Assembly: GCA_001179505.1 (NCBI GenBank)
Contig: CDMY01000759.1
Span: forward strand, 86,724 to 150,723
Length of the DNA stretch: 64,000 bases
Direction: 5' to 3'
Source: Vitrella brassicaformis
Taxonomy: Eukaryota > Sar > Vitrellaceae
Shown: in pieces, positions 23,333 through 33,383 of the stretch
Position numbering within the stretch: the stretch's first letter is position 1
Layout: every line of letters starts with the position of its first letter
Made by a program: the position numbers and the translations under genes
The notes under the pieces: model-generated
Databases searched by the model: none
Told to the model about the DNA's origin: nothing
What the model saw: only the letters and a program-made list of their open reading frames with translations

Positions 23333-24940
23333 ATGTCAGTGCTTCCCGCTGCCGAGTGCCCGGACCCGCCTCACGAGGCGCCCCGCCTGAACTTTCTGCC
23401 CTGGGATCCCTCCCAAGTATGCCTTGCCCCTCACAGCCCCTTCCATCAGGAGACCAGATCCACCCGAAGCGACACTCTGTCAGACATGTCCGCCCGGCTG
23501 CACCTCATCCCCCCCGCTACATCTGCGAACGGGGGAACTTCCAGCACCGAGTCAGCCACTTCCCTGACGCGCCGGGCACGACAGCTGGCGCCAGACTGCC
23601 CGCGCACGGACCAGGACAGCGACTCGCCCGTCTCCATTTCGTCGACTTTGCCCGTTTCCCCATCCTTTATGGCGCGGGAGAAGGACGGCTGGGGTCAGTG
23701 GTCCATCACCAAGTGGCTGTACTATTGGGGGGAGTTGTTTCTTGATCTGCTGGCTGAGCTGGTGGTCAAGGTGCTGTCGACGCTGATATGGCGGCACCGG
23801 ACGAAAACGCGGCCCAAGAGGATCATTTTGGTGCGGCACGGGGAGTCTTTGGGCAACAAATACCCGAGCACGTACTTCGACGTGCCCGATAACCTCATCC
23901 CTCTAACCGACAAGGGCCGACGGGAGGCGAGGGTACGCAGGGAGAGCAGACACGGGCGGGGTGTGCACACGTTCTGCAGCCACTGGTGTGTGTGTGTGTT
24001 TGCGTGTGTGTGTGTGTGCAGGAGGCTGGCGAGTCCCTGAAGCAGCTGATCGGCAACGAGACGGTCTCATTTTACGTCAGCCCCTTTCTGCGGACCGCCC
24101 AGACCTTCGAGGAGATGATCAAAGCATTCGACCGGGGGCAGTACTGGGTAAGCTCACCATATCGCCCCTTTCCTTGCCCATGTTCTCCTTCCTTGATGCC
24201 TGTGTCAGGTTCGGTACGAGCCACGCATTCGCGAGCAGGAGTGGGGCTTTCTGCCCGGAAAAGAGTCGTTCGAAGAGGTCCGTGAGGGCAATGGACACGT
24301 CATTTTTCTGCATGTGTGGATTGTCCGTTGCTCTGCACGTGTGCAGGCCCGTGCTAAGCGGCAGCACGTGGGTCGGTTCTTCTTTCGGTTCCAGGGCGGC
24401 GAGAGCGGCGCCGACGTGTACGACCGAGTGACGTCCTTCCTGCACACGCTATTCAGAGAGTTCGACAGCAAGGGCGGTCAGATGGACAACGTGATCCTTG
24501 TCAGCCACGGGTTCACCTGCAGGGTCTTCATTATGAGGTAGCCAGACGCTGCCACGGTCGGGCGAGTCTCTGATTCTTCCTTGTGAGTTCGTGTGTGTGT
24601 TGTGTAGGTATTTCCACTACAGCTACCAGGAGATGGAGAGCTGGGAGAACCTCAGGAACTGCGAATACGTCATCCTCGAGAAGAACAAGTCGGGCGCCTA
24701 CGAATGCATCACGCCACTCGAACGCAACCCCCTCGCACCGCCGCTCACCGACCACGGTAAGATACCCTCACACATTCACAAACAGGCGCGTGGACCCCCA
24801 GGTGCTCCCTTGGCATGTGTGTGGCTGTGCCAGGTCCGTGTATGTGTCGGACGTGCTCAAAGGCTGCCGGCAAGGGCCCCATACCGCCGCGCGACAAGAG
24901 CAGATACAGCGTCCTCACCGACATCTTCAGGAACGACTGA
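23333..24940 (+). CDS. histidine phosphatase superfamily (phosphoglycerate-mutase-like) protein
   Basis: Six exons (23333-23932, 24022-24147, 24209-24277, 24347-24537, 24608-24756, 24834-24940) give 413 aa. The first 110 or so residues are Pro/Ser/Thr-rich and probably disordered. A hydrophobic stretch around WSITKWLYYWGELFLDLL may be a membrane-associated helix. The catalytic core starts with ILVRHGESLGN (phospho-accepting His in RHG). It continues with SPFLRTAQTFEEM, REQEWGFLPG, HVGRFFFRFQGGESGADV and the second catalytic His in LVSHGF. The pattern resembles the plant DET1/PGAM-like branch rather than glycolytic phosphoglycerate mutase, so a phosphatase of uncertain substrate is likelier than a glycolytic enzyme. 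The left part of exon 1 lies inside duplication arm 1. Confidence 0.9.
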
Positions 24941-26164
24941 GCCAGCCAGGGAGGGAGGGAGGGAGGGGAGGGGCCGCAACGCGACGCGTCGGCATACTCA
25001 CTGCCCACGTTTCTCGTGTTGTCTGTCTCTATGCCTGACTCCGCCGACACAAAGCCGGTGGGGCGGGCAGTTTTTCAGTGTCACATGGGCAGCCAGCTGC
25101 ATGATAACTGATGCTCATTTGAGCATTCATCCATTCATCTGTTCTCGCTGTCTTTTTCAGTGCATGGAATATGCCATGCGATGCGATGCGATGGCACGTG
25201 TGTGCTGATGGGCACATATGAGGGTGGAGGCGGGTGCAGGGGGTCACCCATGCATACATAGAGCACACATGTGGATATCTGTCTGTCTGCCTGTCTGCCT
25301 GCCTGGTGTGTGCGTCCATTTTGGTATGTCGAACATGCCGGCGGGGTGACCGCCCGGCTGATTTCTATCTATCGGTGTGAGGAGGGACGGGGCGGATTGG
25401 AGGGAGGGAGGGGTCTTTTCTGTGTACAGCACAGCACCAACGAGGGAGACGGGCCGACTGACTTGCCGACTTTCTTCCTTTTTGCTTGGTGTGTGTACAA
25501 CTGCTCGGTCGAAAGCCGCGTGAGTGCACTCATGAATGGACGCACCAAGACATTAGAGACATCCAACTATCGTCCTCCCTCGGCTTGTGTCTCAGCCCGA
25601 TGGATGGCTGTCCCCTTCAACGTGGTCATGGAAATATGAAACATGGGAATATAAAATGTAGGCAGAGATTCCCCACCCACCTTCCTCGCTGCCCTTACGC
25701 ATCAACACAGACAGACTTCGCCAATCATACATATGTGCGTGAACGTCAGTCAGTCAGTCCATCAACACGTGTCCATCGTGATTCACACCAGAGCCATCCA
25801 TCCATACGCACATCCATCCATTGTGCACCGCATAGTCTCTCCCTCCAACTACACCGTCGCTGACCATGCATCCAGAAGAGACGACACGGCTGGGCATGGT
25901 TCTTCCTTTTTGCTTGGTGTGTGTACAACTGCTCGGTCGAAAGCCGCGTGAGTGCACTCATGAATGGACGCACCAAGACATCATCTAATGAGAGATCCAA
26001 TTGTCGTCCTCCCTGGGCTTGTATCTCAGCCCGATGGGTGGCTGTCCCCTTCAACGTCGTCATGGAAATATAAAACATGGAAATATAAAATGTACGCAGA
26101 GATTCCCCACCCCAACTTCCTCGCTGCCCTTGCCGCCCTTGCCTGCCTTGACTGTCTTTTGCCC
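24941..26164. other. intergenic region dominated by repeats
   Basis: 24941-25473 contains simple-sequence DNA and no gene. From 25474 the dispersed repeat follows in two tandem copies. Confidence 0.5.
25474..26125 (+). repeat. dispersed repeat, two tandem copies
   Basis: Copy one starts at about 25474 and copy two at about 25900, a period near 428 bases. Both begin with ttcttcctttttgcttggtg, then a segment with gagtgcactcatgaatgg, a block ending cccttcaacgt, and a distinctive tggaaatat / aatataaaatgta segment. Copy two breaks off at about 26125, where the truncated DSP fragment begins. Reversed copies lie at about 43640-44300. No open frame, terminal inverted repeat or target-site duplication was identified, so a mobile origin is possible but unproven. 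Confidence 0.75.
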
Positions 26165-26700
26165 TCCACTTGTCCCCTGCCGCCAGGTTGCACACGTGCG
26201 TCAGGCCAGCCGACCTCAGAAACTGATGGATGGACAGGCAGGCAGAGAAAGGGACACACGCAATCCATGCCGGCACACATGAGTGAGTGTATGCACATTT
26301 TCTACCGATGGGTCATGCGCGGCGTCCCTGCTGCCTATGAGGAGCCTGCCTTTCGCCTCGCACAGATCATACAGATGGATGACATTCTCTCCTGTAGAGC
26401 AGAGACACACGCAGAGAAGGACAAAAAAGTATTCACCGCATTAAGTGTGTGCTCTGCTCCCCTCCCCACTGCTGGCACATCGCACGTACTATTGGTGGTG
26501 TTCGAAGACTGTGTTGATCAGGGGGTCTGTGCGGTCTATCTTCTCAGTGCGGTTCCCCTTTGGCGATGGACGACTCGCTGAAACAGAGGGGACAGACATG
26601 CAGTGATCCCTCCCCTCCCTCCCCATCGCCCATTGACTCACTCACCAGCCGGTGCGTCAACATTTGCGTCGGTGTTGATACTCAGTTTCACCGACTGACT
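26165..26700 (-). pseudogene. truncated third copy of the DSP N-terminal exons
   Basis: Blocks similar to exons 1-4 of the DSP gene occur in order: VKLSINTDANVDAPA (near 26690), RPSPKGNRTEKIDRTDPL (near 26560), NVIHLYDLCEAKG (near 26380) and LTHVCNLAAGD (near 26185). The second block ends in a stop where the other copies have Glu before the donor, and the third is in a different phase. Similarity stops right after CNLAAGD, where the dispersed repeat starts, so the catalytic Cys exon is absent. It is in the same orientation as the arm 1 gene. The upstream immunophilin-like gene reads into the relic of exon 1. Confidence 0.75.
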
Positions 26701-28122
26701 CACCGTGTGTGAGTGTCGGCAGCTTCTTCGCCGCGCCCGCACTCTTGTGGTTCGACGCAGCAGACCGGCGGTGGGGACGCTTCTTGGGAGACCCCTCGCT
26801 GAGCCCAGCCGACCCGACGGAGAACGCCACTCCGCAGGACAGCGGCATCTTGGAGTCACACTCGTCAAAACTCAGGGGCGGCAAACCTGCACACATCCAA
26901 CCATCCGCAGGATAGCAAAGCAGATCAGATCAGATCGGGGGAGAGTGGGCTGTGCACTGGTCAGTCTCACTCACCTGTGTCGTGCTGCGGTTTGGCGGCC
27001 TTGACGGGGCGGAAGGCGAAGCCCATGCCCAGCTTGATCAGGCTCTTGTCCTGCTCGAGGAGCTGAAACTCAGACGCCTCAGACGTCGACTCGCCTCCGT
27101 CACAGTTGTGCTCATACAAGGAAAGCTTCTCACCAAACATCCCAGCAAACATCTGAACCAAACCACACACACACGACACACACATAGGACCCACGAGAAG
27201 GTCGGCTCTTGTCCTGTCCTGTCCTGTCCTGTCGTCTGTCCGCCCACCCACCTTGTGTTGGTGTGTGCGTCTGTCGGTCTTGGAGTGGATGTGCTTGGCC
27301 TGGTCGTGTTGGATCTTGAGTTTGAGCTGCTCGCCGGCGGGGTTGCCCTTGTCGGCCAGTAGCAGCGCATCCACCACGTTCATGGCCTTCTCGTAGTCCG
27401 TCAACTGATACTGATAACACACAGAGAGGGAGAGGGAGAGAGGCGGCATGTGCAAAGTTTGTTGAGTGTGATGAGGGCACATCGATGTACCTGCGTCGGT
27501 GTCGATAGACAACCCCAACCCTCCCAGTCGACGACGGCATGGCGGGTCTACAGTCGGTCAACGAAGGACAGACAGACAAGAAGCCCACAGCCACCAATCA
27601 TCCCGCCGCCCGCATGCATGACGCTTGATCCTCACCCGGTCTCTTGGGTGAGTCCTGCCGGCCCAGTCGGGGTGGGCTCCTTGGCGGGTTCCTTGGCCGG
27701 CTCCTGTGCCTGCTGCCGTGCGGTGTGTCAATCGCTAGGGCAGGTCGCCTCATCCTCACCGCTACAGCCTGCATATGCAACAGCCAGAACACACCACACA
27801 GCAGGTGCGTTTGCATGCGTCACGAAGCCGTCACATACACAACGAATGCAGTGTCGGCGACCACTCACCGGTGTTGCCTGTGGCTGCCGCCTGTCTGTCG
27901 TCCTGATTGCCCTCAAGCCATGCAGCCTGATTGCTCTCCGCGGTCGGGTGAGATGGACACCTTGCTCAGCCTCCCGACGATGTTGTTGACCCCCCGCACG
28001 CCATTCAGCTTCACCATGGCCTTCTGTGCACACAACACACACACAACAGCTGAGGCTCCTGCTAGGAGCTCCTGCGCGTCGTGCTCCCTTAAGGCCGTGC
28101 AACTCAACACAGCTGGAGGCAT
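26657..28122 (-). CDS. TPR-immunophilin-like protein (C-terminal part recognised)
   Basis: Exons: 27961-28122 (start 28122 or 28017), 27636-27768, 27491-27547, 27252-27410, 26975-27152, about 26657-26886. The fourth exon reads as a final TPR helix pair (LTDYEKAMNVVDALL, ADKGNPAGEQLKLKI) followed by a basic stretch and, across an intron, MFAGMFGEKLSLYE. This arrangement of TPR, basic helix and M(F/Y)AGMF is typical of the end of FKBP- or cyclophilin-type TPR immunophilins that bind Hsp90. No peptidyl-prolyl isomerase domain is visible upstream, so the N-terminal part is either missed exons or genuinely lost. The phase between the second and third exons does not agree cleanly. The last residues run into the DSP relic. 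Family assignment is an inference. Confidence 0.5.
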
Positions 28123-28389
28123 GCCATCGCTGATGAGGAGAATTGTTTGTTTTCAATTTGTTTTTTCGCAGTTTGTCTCGCTTTCTCGCCGTTACTTTTT
28201 CGCGAGTGACCGGCGAGGATTTTGCGGGCTGGGATCTCTGGCCGGGCAGCGTCGGATCCGGATTCTGGAAGGCTTAGGAAGATCTGGCATTGCTGGCAAG
28301 GGCAGGGTGGGGCCTGCTTTGGAAGATTTGTTCTTCCGTCGTAACGGCCAGTTGTACGCCGTGTGGAGCGTTCCGTGAGGGCGGCCTTC
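28123..28389. promoter_or_regulatory. shared upstream region of immunophilin-like and GH26-like genes
   Basis: About 267 bases between divergent starts, rich in T runs near 28140-28200 (unlike the GC-rich flanks). No specific element recognised. Confidence 0.3.
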
Positions 28390-30654
28390 ATGCTCTCCCT
28401 GCACTCGCTCGTCCTCGTCTGCTGCATCCTGTCAAGAGTGATCGGCAGCACCGGCACACCAACCTTCCGCCAACAGCGGCAGCCCCAACCGCCGCGAGCA
28501 CTCCAGGAGGATCCTGGTGACTATCTAGCTGATGGCAGCTGGGCCGCCGATGACAATGGCATTGCCTCGCCACCGCCTCCGGCCGGGGACGACGGTGAGG
28601 CTGAGGAGTGGGATGAGGAGGGAGAGGGGGAGGACGGGCCGCTGCTCGACCTGCTGGCAGACAAGGCTGGAGGGGGGCCGAAGAGGAAGCAGGCGCTTAG
28701 GCCTGTACCGGGAAATGGGGTGTATTTGGGAGCCATACTCGAGGTGAGGAGAGAGGCAGGGAGAGAGTGGCTGAAAGGGTGTTAGTGTGTGTCTGTGTCG
28801 TCTGCTGTGTGTCAGGGTGAGGGTCAGATGCAGCCCTTCAACCAGCGGACGGGCATCCACCACGCGGCATTTATGAAGTTCATAAAGTTCCCTCAAGTCC
28901 TCACCGACACTGAGGGCGAAATGAAGGCCGTAAGACACAGACACACACACACAGCCACACACACAGCAAGACCAGCAAACGTGTGACTGGTGCTACAGCT
29001 GGCGTCTTTCATGCGGGAGTGTCGCGAGAACGACGCTATGGCGATGCTGACCCTGGAGACCCCAGATGGCCTCAACTCGTACACGGCAAAGGAGGTGCGT
29101 AAGTTCGCCCAGCTCATCAACCGGTGGGCCGACGTGCCGGTCTTTCTACGATGGAACCACGAGATGAACGGCAGGTAAGACTGCTCGGGGCTGATAAGGG
29201 TGTGGGGTGCGGGTCGGCGCGCGTTATATATCACTCTCTCTTTGTGTGTGTGTGTGTGTGTGTATAGTTGGAACGTATGGGGCCAGCAGCCTGATCTGTA
29301 CAAGGCGAAATTCGAAGAATTCGCCAAGATGATGAGGGTAAGCTATGCAAGGCGGGCACGCACGCACACACACATCCCTTTGGATGGGCTCTTGCCTGTG
29401 ATGTTCGTGACCCTCCCAGAAGCACTCGAAGCAAGTGGTGAGTGAGTGAGTGCTGCAGCAAAGAAAGAACACACTCAGTGGGTGTCCCTGTCTGTGTCTG
29501 TGTGTGTCGATCGATTATCAGGCGATGGTGTGGACGCCAAATCAGGTCTAAAAGCTGACCACACCATTGGCTGGGAAATGCACAGAACCACGCACCATGG
29601 CACTGACAGAGAAAGAGCGCATGCTTTCTCATGCTTTCTCTTTTCAAATCAGGAGTGGGGCTTCCCTTGGAAAGACGGACAGCACTACAACGCGTAAGTA
29701 ACAAATCCAACTCATCCGTCCATCACTCACTGGCTCATTCATATGCTGTCTTGGCGTGTTTTGTTTGTGTGCAGCTCGATCGACCCCTACGACCCATACC
29801 TGCAGTTTCTGCCCGACAAGTCGCTGGTCGACTGGATCGGCATCAGCTACTTCCACTTCGGACACGAAGTCCGCGGCAAGAACCTCATCCCAGGCAACAA
29901 CATCGTCCCCCTCCCGCACTCATTTTTCCCGCCCATAGAGGATTTCTACAGATTCGCGCAGCGCCTCAACGACGACAGCAAGAACCCGCAGCTGCCGATA
30001 CTGATTGCGGAGACCAGTGCGGTGTGGAATGTGGACGGGCCAGTGAATCGCAACTATATGGAAGAACAAGCCAATGGGGGCGGGGGGCGGGTGTTGCAGC
30101 AGCAGGATGGGGGTGGGGGGTGGCACTGTCCGCACCAGGGCGCCACTGAGGTGAACACAAAAAAGAGAGACGCACGGGAGGGGAGGGAAGCTGACGCTCT
30201 CAGTGTGTGTGTGTGTGTGTGTGTGCTGGTGTGTATGCTCAGTGGGACATCAAGACAGCGTGGCTGCATGAGGTGTACGACCTGGATAGCGACGGCAAGA
30301 ACCTCAAGAAGGACTTCCGTAAGTGTTGGCTTACACGTACATAGAGATACTTGCTGATGTGTCGCTGAACAGCACTCATTCGGGCGATCTTCTGGTTCAA
30401 CGTCGCCAAATACGAACCTGGTCACACAGCACACACACACACACACACACACCACACATGCATCCAAGACACGTCCACTGTCTCTCTCTCTGTGTATGAC
30501 TCTCTGTGTGTCAGTGGCCAAGGTGAATGCCGATTGGCGATTGGACATGCAGCCGGCCGTCACCGATGTGTATCGCAAGCTGGCCTCCGACGACTACTTC
30601 CTCAAACACGCAGTGGCGGCTTTCGAGACACAGCAGACTATGCAGAGCCCCTAA
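28390..30654 (+). CDS. secreted glycoside hydrolase, GH26-like
   Basis: Ten exons (28390-28743, 28816-28929, 28999-29174, 29268-29337, 29522-29545, 29653-29693, 29775-30150, 30243-30318, 30373-30420, 30515-30654) give 472 aa. The N-terminus is a signal peptide (MLSLHSLVLVCCILSRVIGS), then an acidic linker with EEWDEEGEGED. The fold is recognised from PVFLRWNHEMNGSWNVW, the acid/base motif of GH26 (Glu about residue 211), MVWTPNQ after it, and LPILIAETSAVW carrying the likely nucleophile (Glu about 339). GH26 enzymes are mainly beta-mannanases and related endo-glucanases; the substrate cannot be told from sequence. A Gly-rich insert follows the nucleophile. The 24-nt exon at 29522 encodes the conserved WTPNQ. 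The family call is confident, and secretion is likely. Confidence 0.85.
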
Positions 30655-31791
30655 AATGGAAGCGATTGGATGGATGGGAGGGTCGGGGGCAAGTCCGACA
30701 GGAGGCTGAGGGTGGTCTGGTGGCTCGTCGTCTGGTGATAGCAAAGGTGTGTGTCTGTGGGTGTGTGGGTGAAGTGGGGGTGGGGTGTCTGTTCGTTATA
30801 GGTATGTTTCTGTCTGTTGTGTTCCATGTAACACATCTATTTATTTGTGTACTCGTTCGCAATCCATTTGTTTGTTTACGGTTGAGCATATGGGCATTGT
30901 ATATTTGTTCGTCGACATGTACACCAAAAGACAGACAGGTTCATGTCAGCTCGCTGAGTCGGAATTTTGCTTCCCCGTGGGTGCGTGTCTCATTTGGTGT
31001 CAATGGCGTGGGCACAGATTTGTGTGCCTGCCCGCCTTCCTGCCTGCCTTGTGAAGGGCGTTTCGCTCGCCCTTCTCTGCATGTGTGGTGCTACTTGCCC
31101 GACTAATTGGAAGGCTTCGGTGGCACAGTGGATAGCGCGATCCCCCCCTAAGGGATAGGTCGGTGTTTCGAACCCTCCCCGGAGTGCCATAGACTGGCAG
31201 CGTGGGAACGGTAAATGTTCCAGATGATGCTTTGTGCGCCCACACTCAACGTGCGGGTGAGCGTGGCGTGCATTGCATCGGGGACCATGGATCGGGCAAT
31301 GATTACCTAATGCTCTTGACTGATCACATCGTGTCAGTCAGCCCTCTGCGTGAGTTCTCTGTCCCATCCATCCATCCACCCCATCCTCCTCATCCACACA
31401 CATGGTGCACACGTGCACACGAGACGAGCAAGGCCTGGCTGTACATACAAGGCCCTCTCACCCCGTGCGAGCAGAGAAGTGTCCAGTACCCATCCATCCA
31501 CCGCAGGCAAGCACTCATCGTCGAGTGGCCTTCGCCACCTCATCTCTGTCTGTCTGTCTGTCTCTATTGCGAGACTCGAAACTCATCATCAACTCATGCA
31601 TCATAAGAAATGGATGGCTGGCATGCACACACCGTGACGGACAAAAGGCGCACACCGATAAACCAACACATACCGACAAACAGCAACCGCGCAGCGCAGC
31701 GACACCGTCACACCAGAGCATCACGTTGCGATACCCCCCACACACCCGGTCATCCACGATCCATCCATCCATCAGTCACCACCCGTCCGCC
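30655..31791. other. tail-to-tail intergenic region with a tRNA-like sequence
   Basis: No protein gene is seen. It includes TG/GT-rich DNA to about 31080, the tRNA-like element at 31114, and (ATCC)n/(CTGT)n tracts from 31360 on. Confidence 0.5.
31114..31186 (+). tRNA. tRNA-Arg(CCT)-like sequence, degenerate
   Basis: The order of a tRNA is present. The acceptor halves are gcttcgg and ccggagt (paired with G-T wobbles). A D-arm-like gcacagtggatagcgc follows, then a perfect 5-bp anticodon stem (atccc/gggat) around a 7-base loop with CCT in anticodon position, and a ggtgtttcgaaccctcc T-arm region. Defects are C in place of the nearly invariant T33 before the anticodon, one mismatch in the D stem and two in the T stem. 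It is therefore more likely a tRNA relic or the head of a tRNA-derived SINE than a working gene. Confidence 0.5.
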
Positions 31792-33233
31792 CTAGCGGCC
31801 TCGCAGGAGCTGTCTGGCCGGCCCGTTGCTACCGTCCACGGTGTGTGGTTGCACAGCAAGTATCTCCTGCTCCATGCGCCTGACCATGGCCGACCCCAGC
31901 ACACGACGCCATGTCGGCGGGATGTGCAGCGGGTTGGGGAACGATGCGTTGTAGGCCGCCTCGTGAGCATCCCTGACACACACACACAGGCACACACACA
32001 TCAACACACACACAGAGACAGGCACATGTCGTTCGTATGTGCACAGGTGCGCATCAGATGTCCTTTCCTTACCTTTCGGCATCGGTGATGTCGGATTCCC
32101 TGTACTCGACACACATTTCTGTGAGGTTGCTGACGGCCGCGACGGGGACGCCCCAGGGGCTGAGTGTGGCGTTGCCCGAGTAGTTGTCGTGGCCGTGCTG
32201 CTGCTGCCACCTGTGGTACAGCTTGTCGATGAACGAGTGGTGCACGTAGAACAGGGGATCGTTGGACGACGCGAACGAGTTCAACTCGCCGCCTGAACGG
32301 TCCCACGAACCGCGACCACGACCACCTGGAAAACACGCACAGACAGACAACGAGGGCCGCCCGGACGGGTATGTGCTTCCATGGGTATGTGCGTGTGTGT
32401 GTGTGTGTGTGTGCATTAGCTGACCGACGATGACGTGTGGGTACCAGTGGAACACCTCGAGCACCTTCCGAAAGGGCACATACTCCTCCAGCTGGAACAC
32501 AAACTCAACCTCGCGCATCGAAGGGAACCGCAAGATGACGTCACGCCCCGTCCCATTCAGCCATATGCCCCTGCGCAGACACTCTGGCCCACTTAGCTCC
32601 ACATTGGTCGAGAAATCCGGTGCAAAGTGCAGCGAGAAGTTGCCCTCCGCCTGTGAGAACCGGCCGTCGGGCACGCACTGGATGTCGTCGTCTGCCGTGG
32701 CGCCCGATCCGCCGAACCACTGTGGTGTGAACACGGGTGCGGTGTGTACGTGGTGGGCGTCGCGTGTCCAGTCCCAGTAGGGGATGGCGATGGATTTGTT
32801 GATGGCGCGCAGGCGCGTTTCGAAGTCGTAGACGATCTTCCGGTGCCAGGGAAAAAACCGGTTGTCGTGGTGGGACGACCTGCGCTCCAAAAACAACAAG
32901 AGGATGGGAGCCCACTTTTGCCTGTCTGTCGGCCTGTGTCTGGTGTCTGTGTGGTGCTTACCATGGGTCCAGTTTGTGTATGTAAGTGAACTCCTCGTAT
33001 TGGCTGAAGTTGCCCAGTGTGCTCGGCGTCCTGTGCAGCGTGATGATGGCATCGATGAAGGTCTCCCGCTCATCGTCGCTCAGGTCACGGATCTCGCGCC
33101 GCACACGGACATCGTCCTTTTCACACACGTGCTGTGCACGCGCCGATGACAGAAGCAGCAGCAGTAACGCTGCGAGAGCAGGAAGAGAGGCGTGGAGGGC
33201 CAGCCGAGAGGGCGGACAGGGGCGCTGTGTCAT
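31792..33233 (-). CDS. secreted tyrosinase-like copper oxidase
   Basis: Four exons (32962-33233, 32425-32879, 32073-32325, 31792-31972) give 386 aa. The signal peptide is long and Leu-rich (LPALAALLLLLLSSARAQ). The copper-A region is SSHHDNRFFPWHRKIVYDFE, and IPYWDWTRD follows, as in tyrosinases and catechol oxidases. The copper-B region has HWYPHVIVG and, across an intron, DPLFYVHHSFIDKLYHRW. Such enzymes oxidise phenols to quinones. Several N-glycosylation-like sites (NFSQ, NGTG, NYSG, NASF) fit a secreted protein. No separate cysteine-rich or central hemocyanin-type domain is present, so this is the short secreted form. Head-to-head with CIA1, 150 bases between starts. Confidence 0.9.
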
Positions 33234-33383
33234 AATGGGGGCATGACGGACGGCAGTGTTGATGATAGATCTCTGCTGCTCTGTATCCTGCCGTGTGTTT
33301 CCCGCTGTATACGTGCCTTTCAGCTGAACTGTGTCAGTGACGCCACTGGGATCTGCGAGCTTAGCTTCTTCGAGGGAAGGAGG
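33234..33383. promoter_or_regulatory. very short shared upstream region of tyrosinase and CIA1 genes
   Basis: Only 150 bases separate the divergent start codons, so the two promoters must overlap. If CIA1 starts further upstream (an in-frame Met exists near 33243) the interval would be about 10 bases. Confidence 0.35.

Larger units (their letters stand above)
18490..23750 (+). repeat. arm 1 of a large inverted duplication
   Basis: Sequence here recurs, reverse-complemented, at about 37124-43300. The match is visible at many anchor points, for example around 18500 with 43290, 19370 with 41430, 22770 with 38110, and 23740 with 37130. The inner boundary is at about 23750, in the first exon of the histidine-phosphatase gene, where similarity ends abruptly. 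Arm 1 holds an intact DSP gene; arm 2 holds a damaged one. Confidence 0.92.

Noticed and set aside
23333-24940. Glycolytic phosphoglycerate mutase
   Set aside because: It has the RHG and SHG core, but the N-terminal extension and the REQEWG/GGESGADV segments fit a DET1-like phosphatase branch better.
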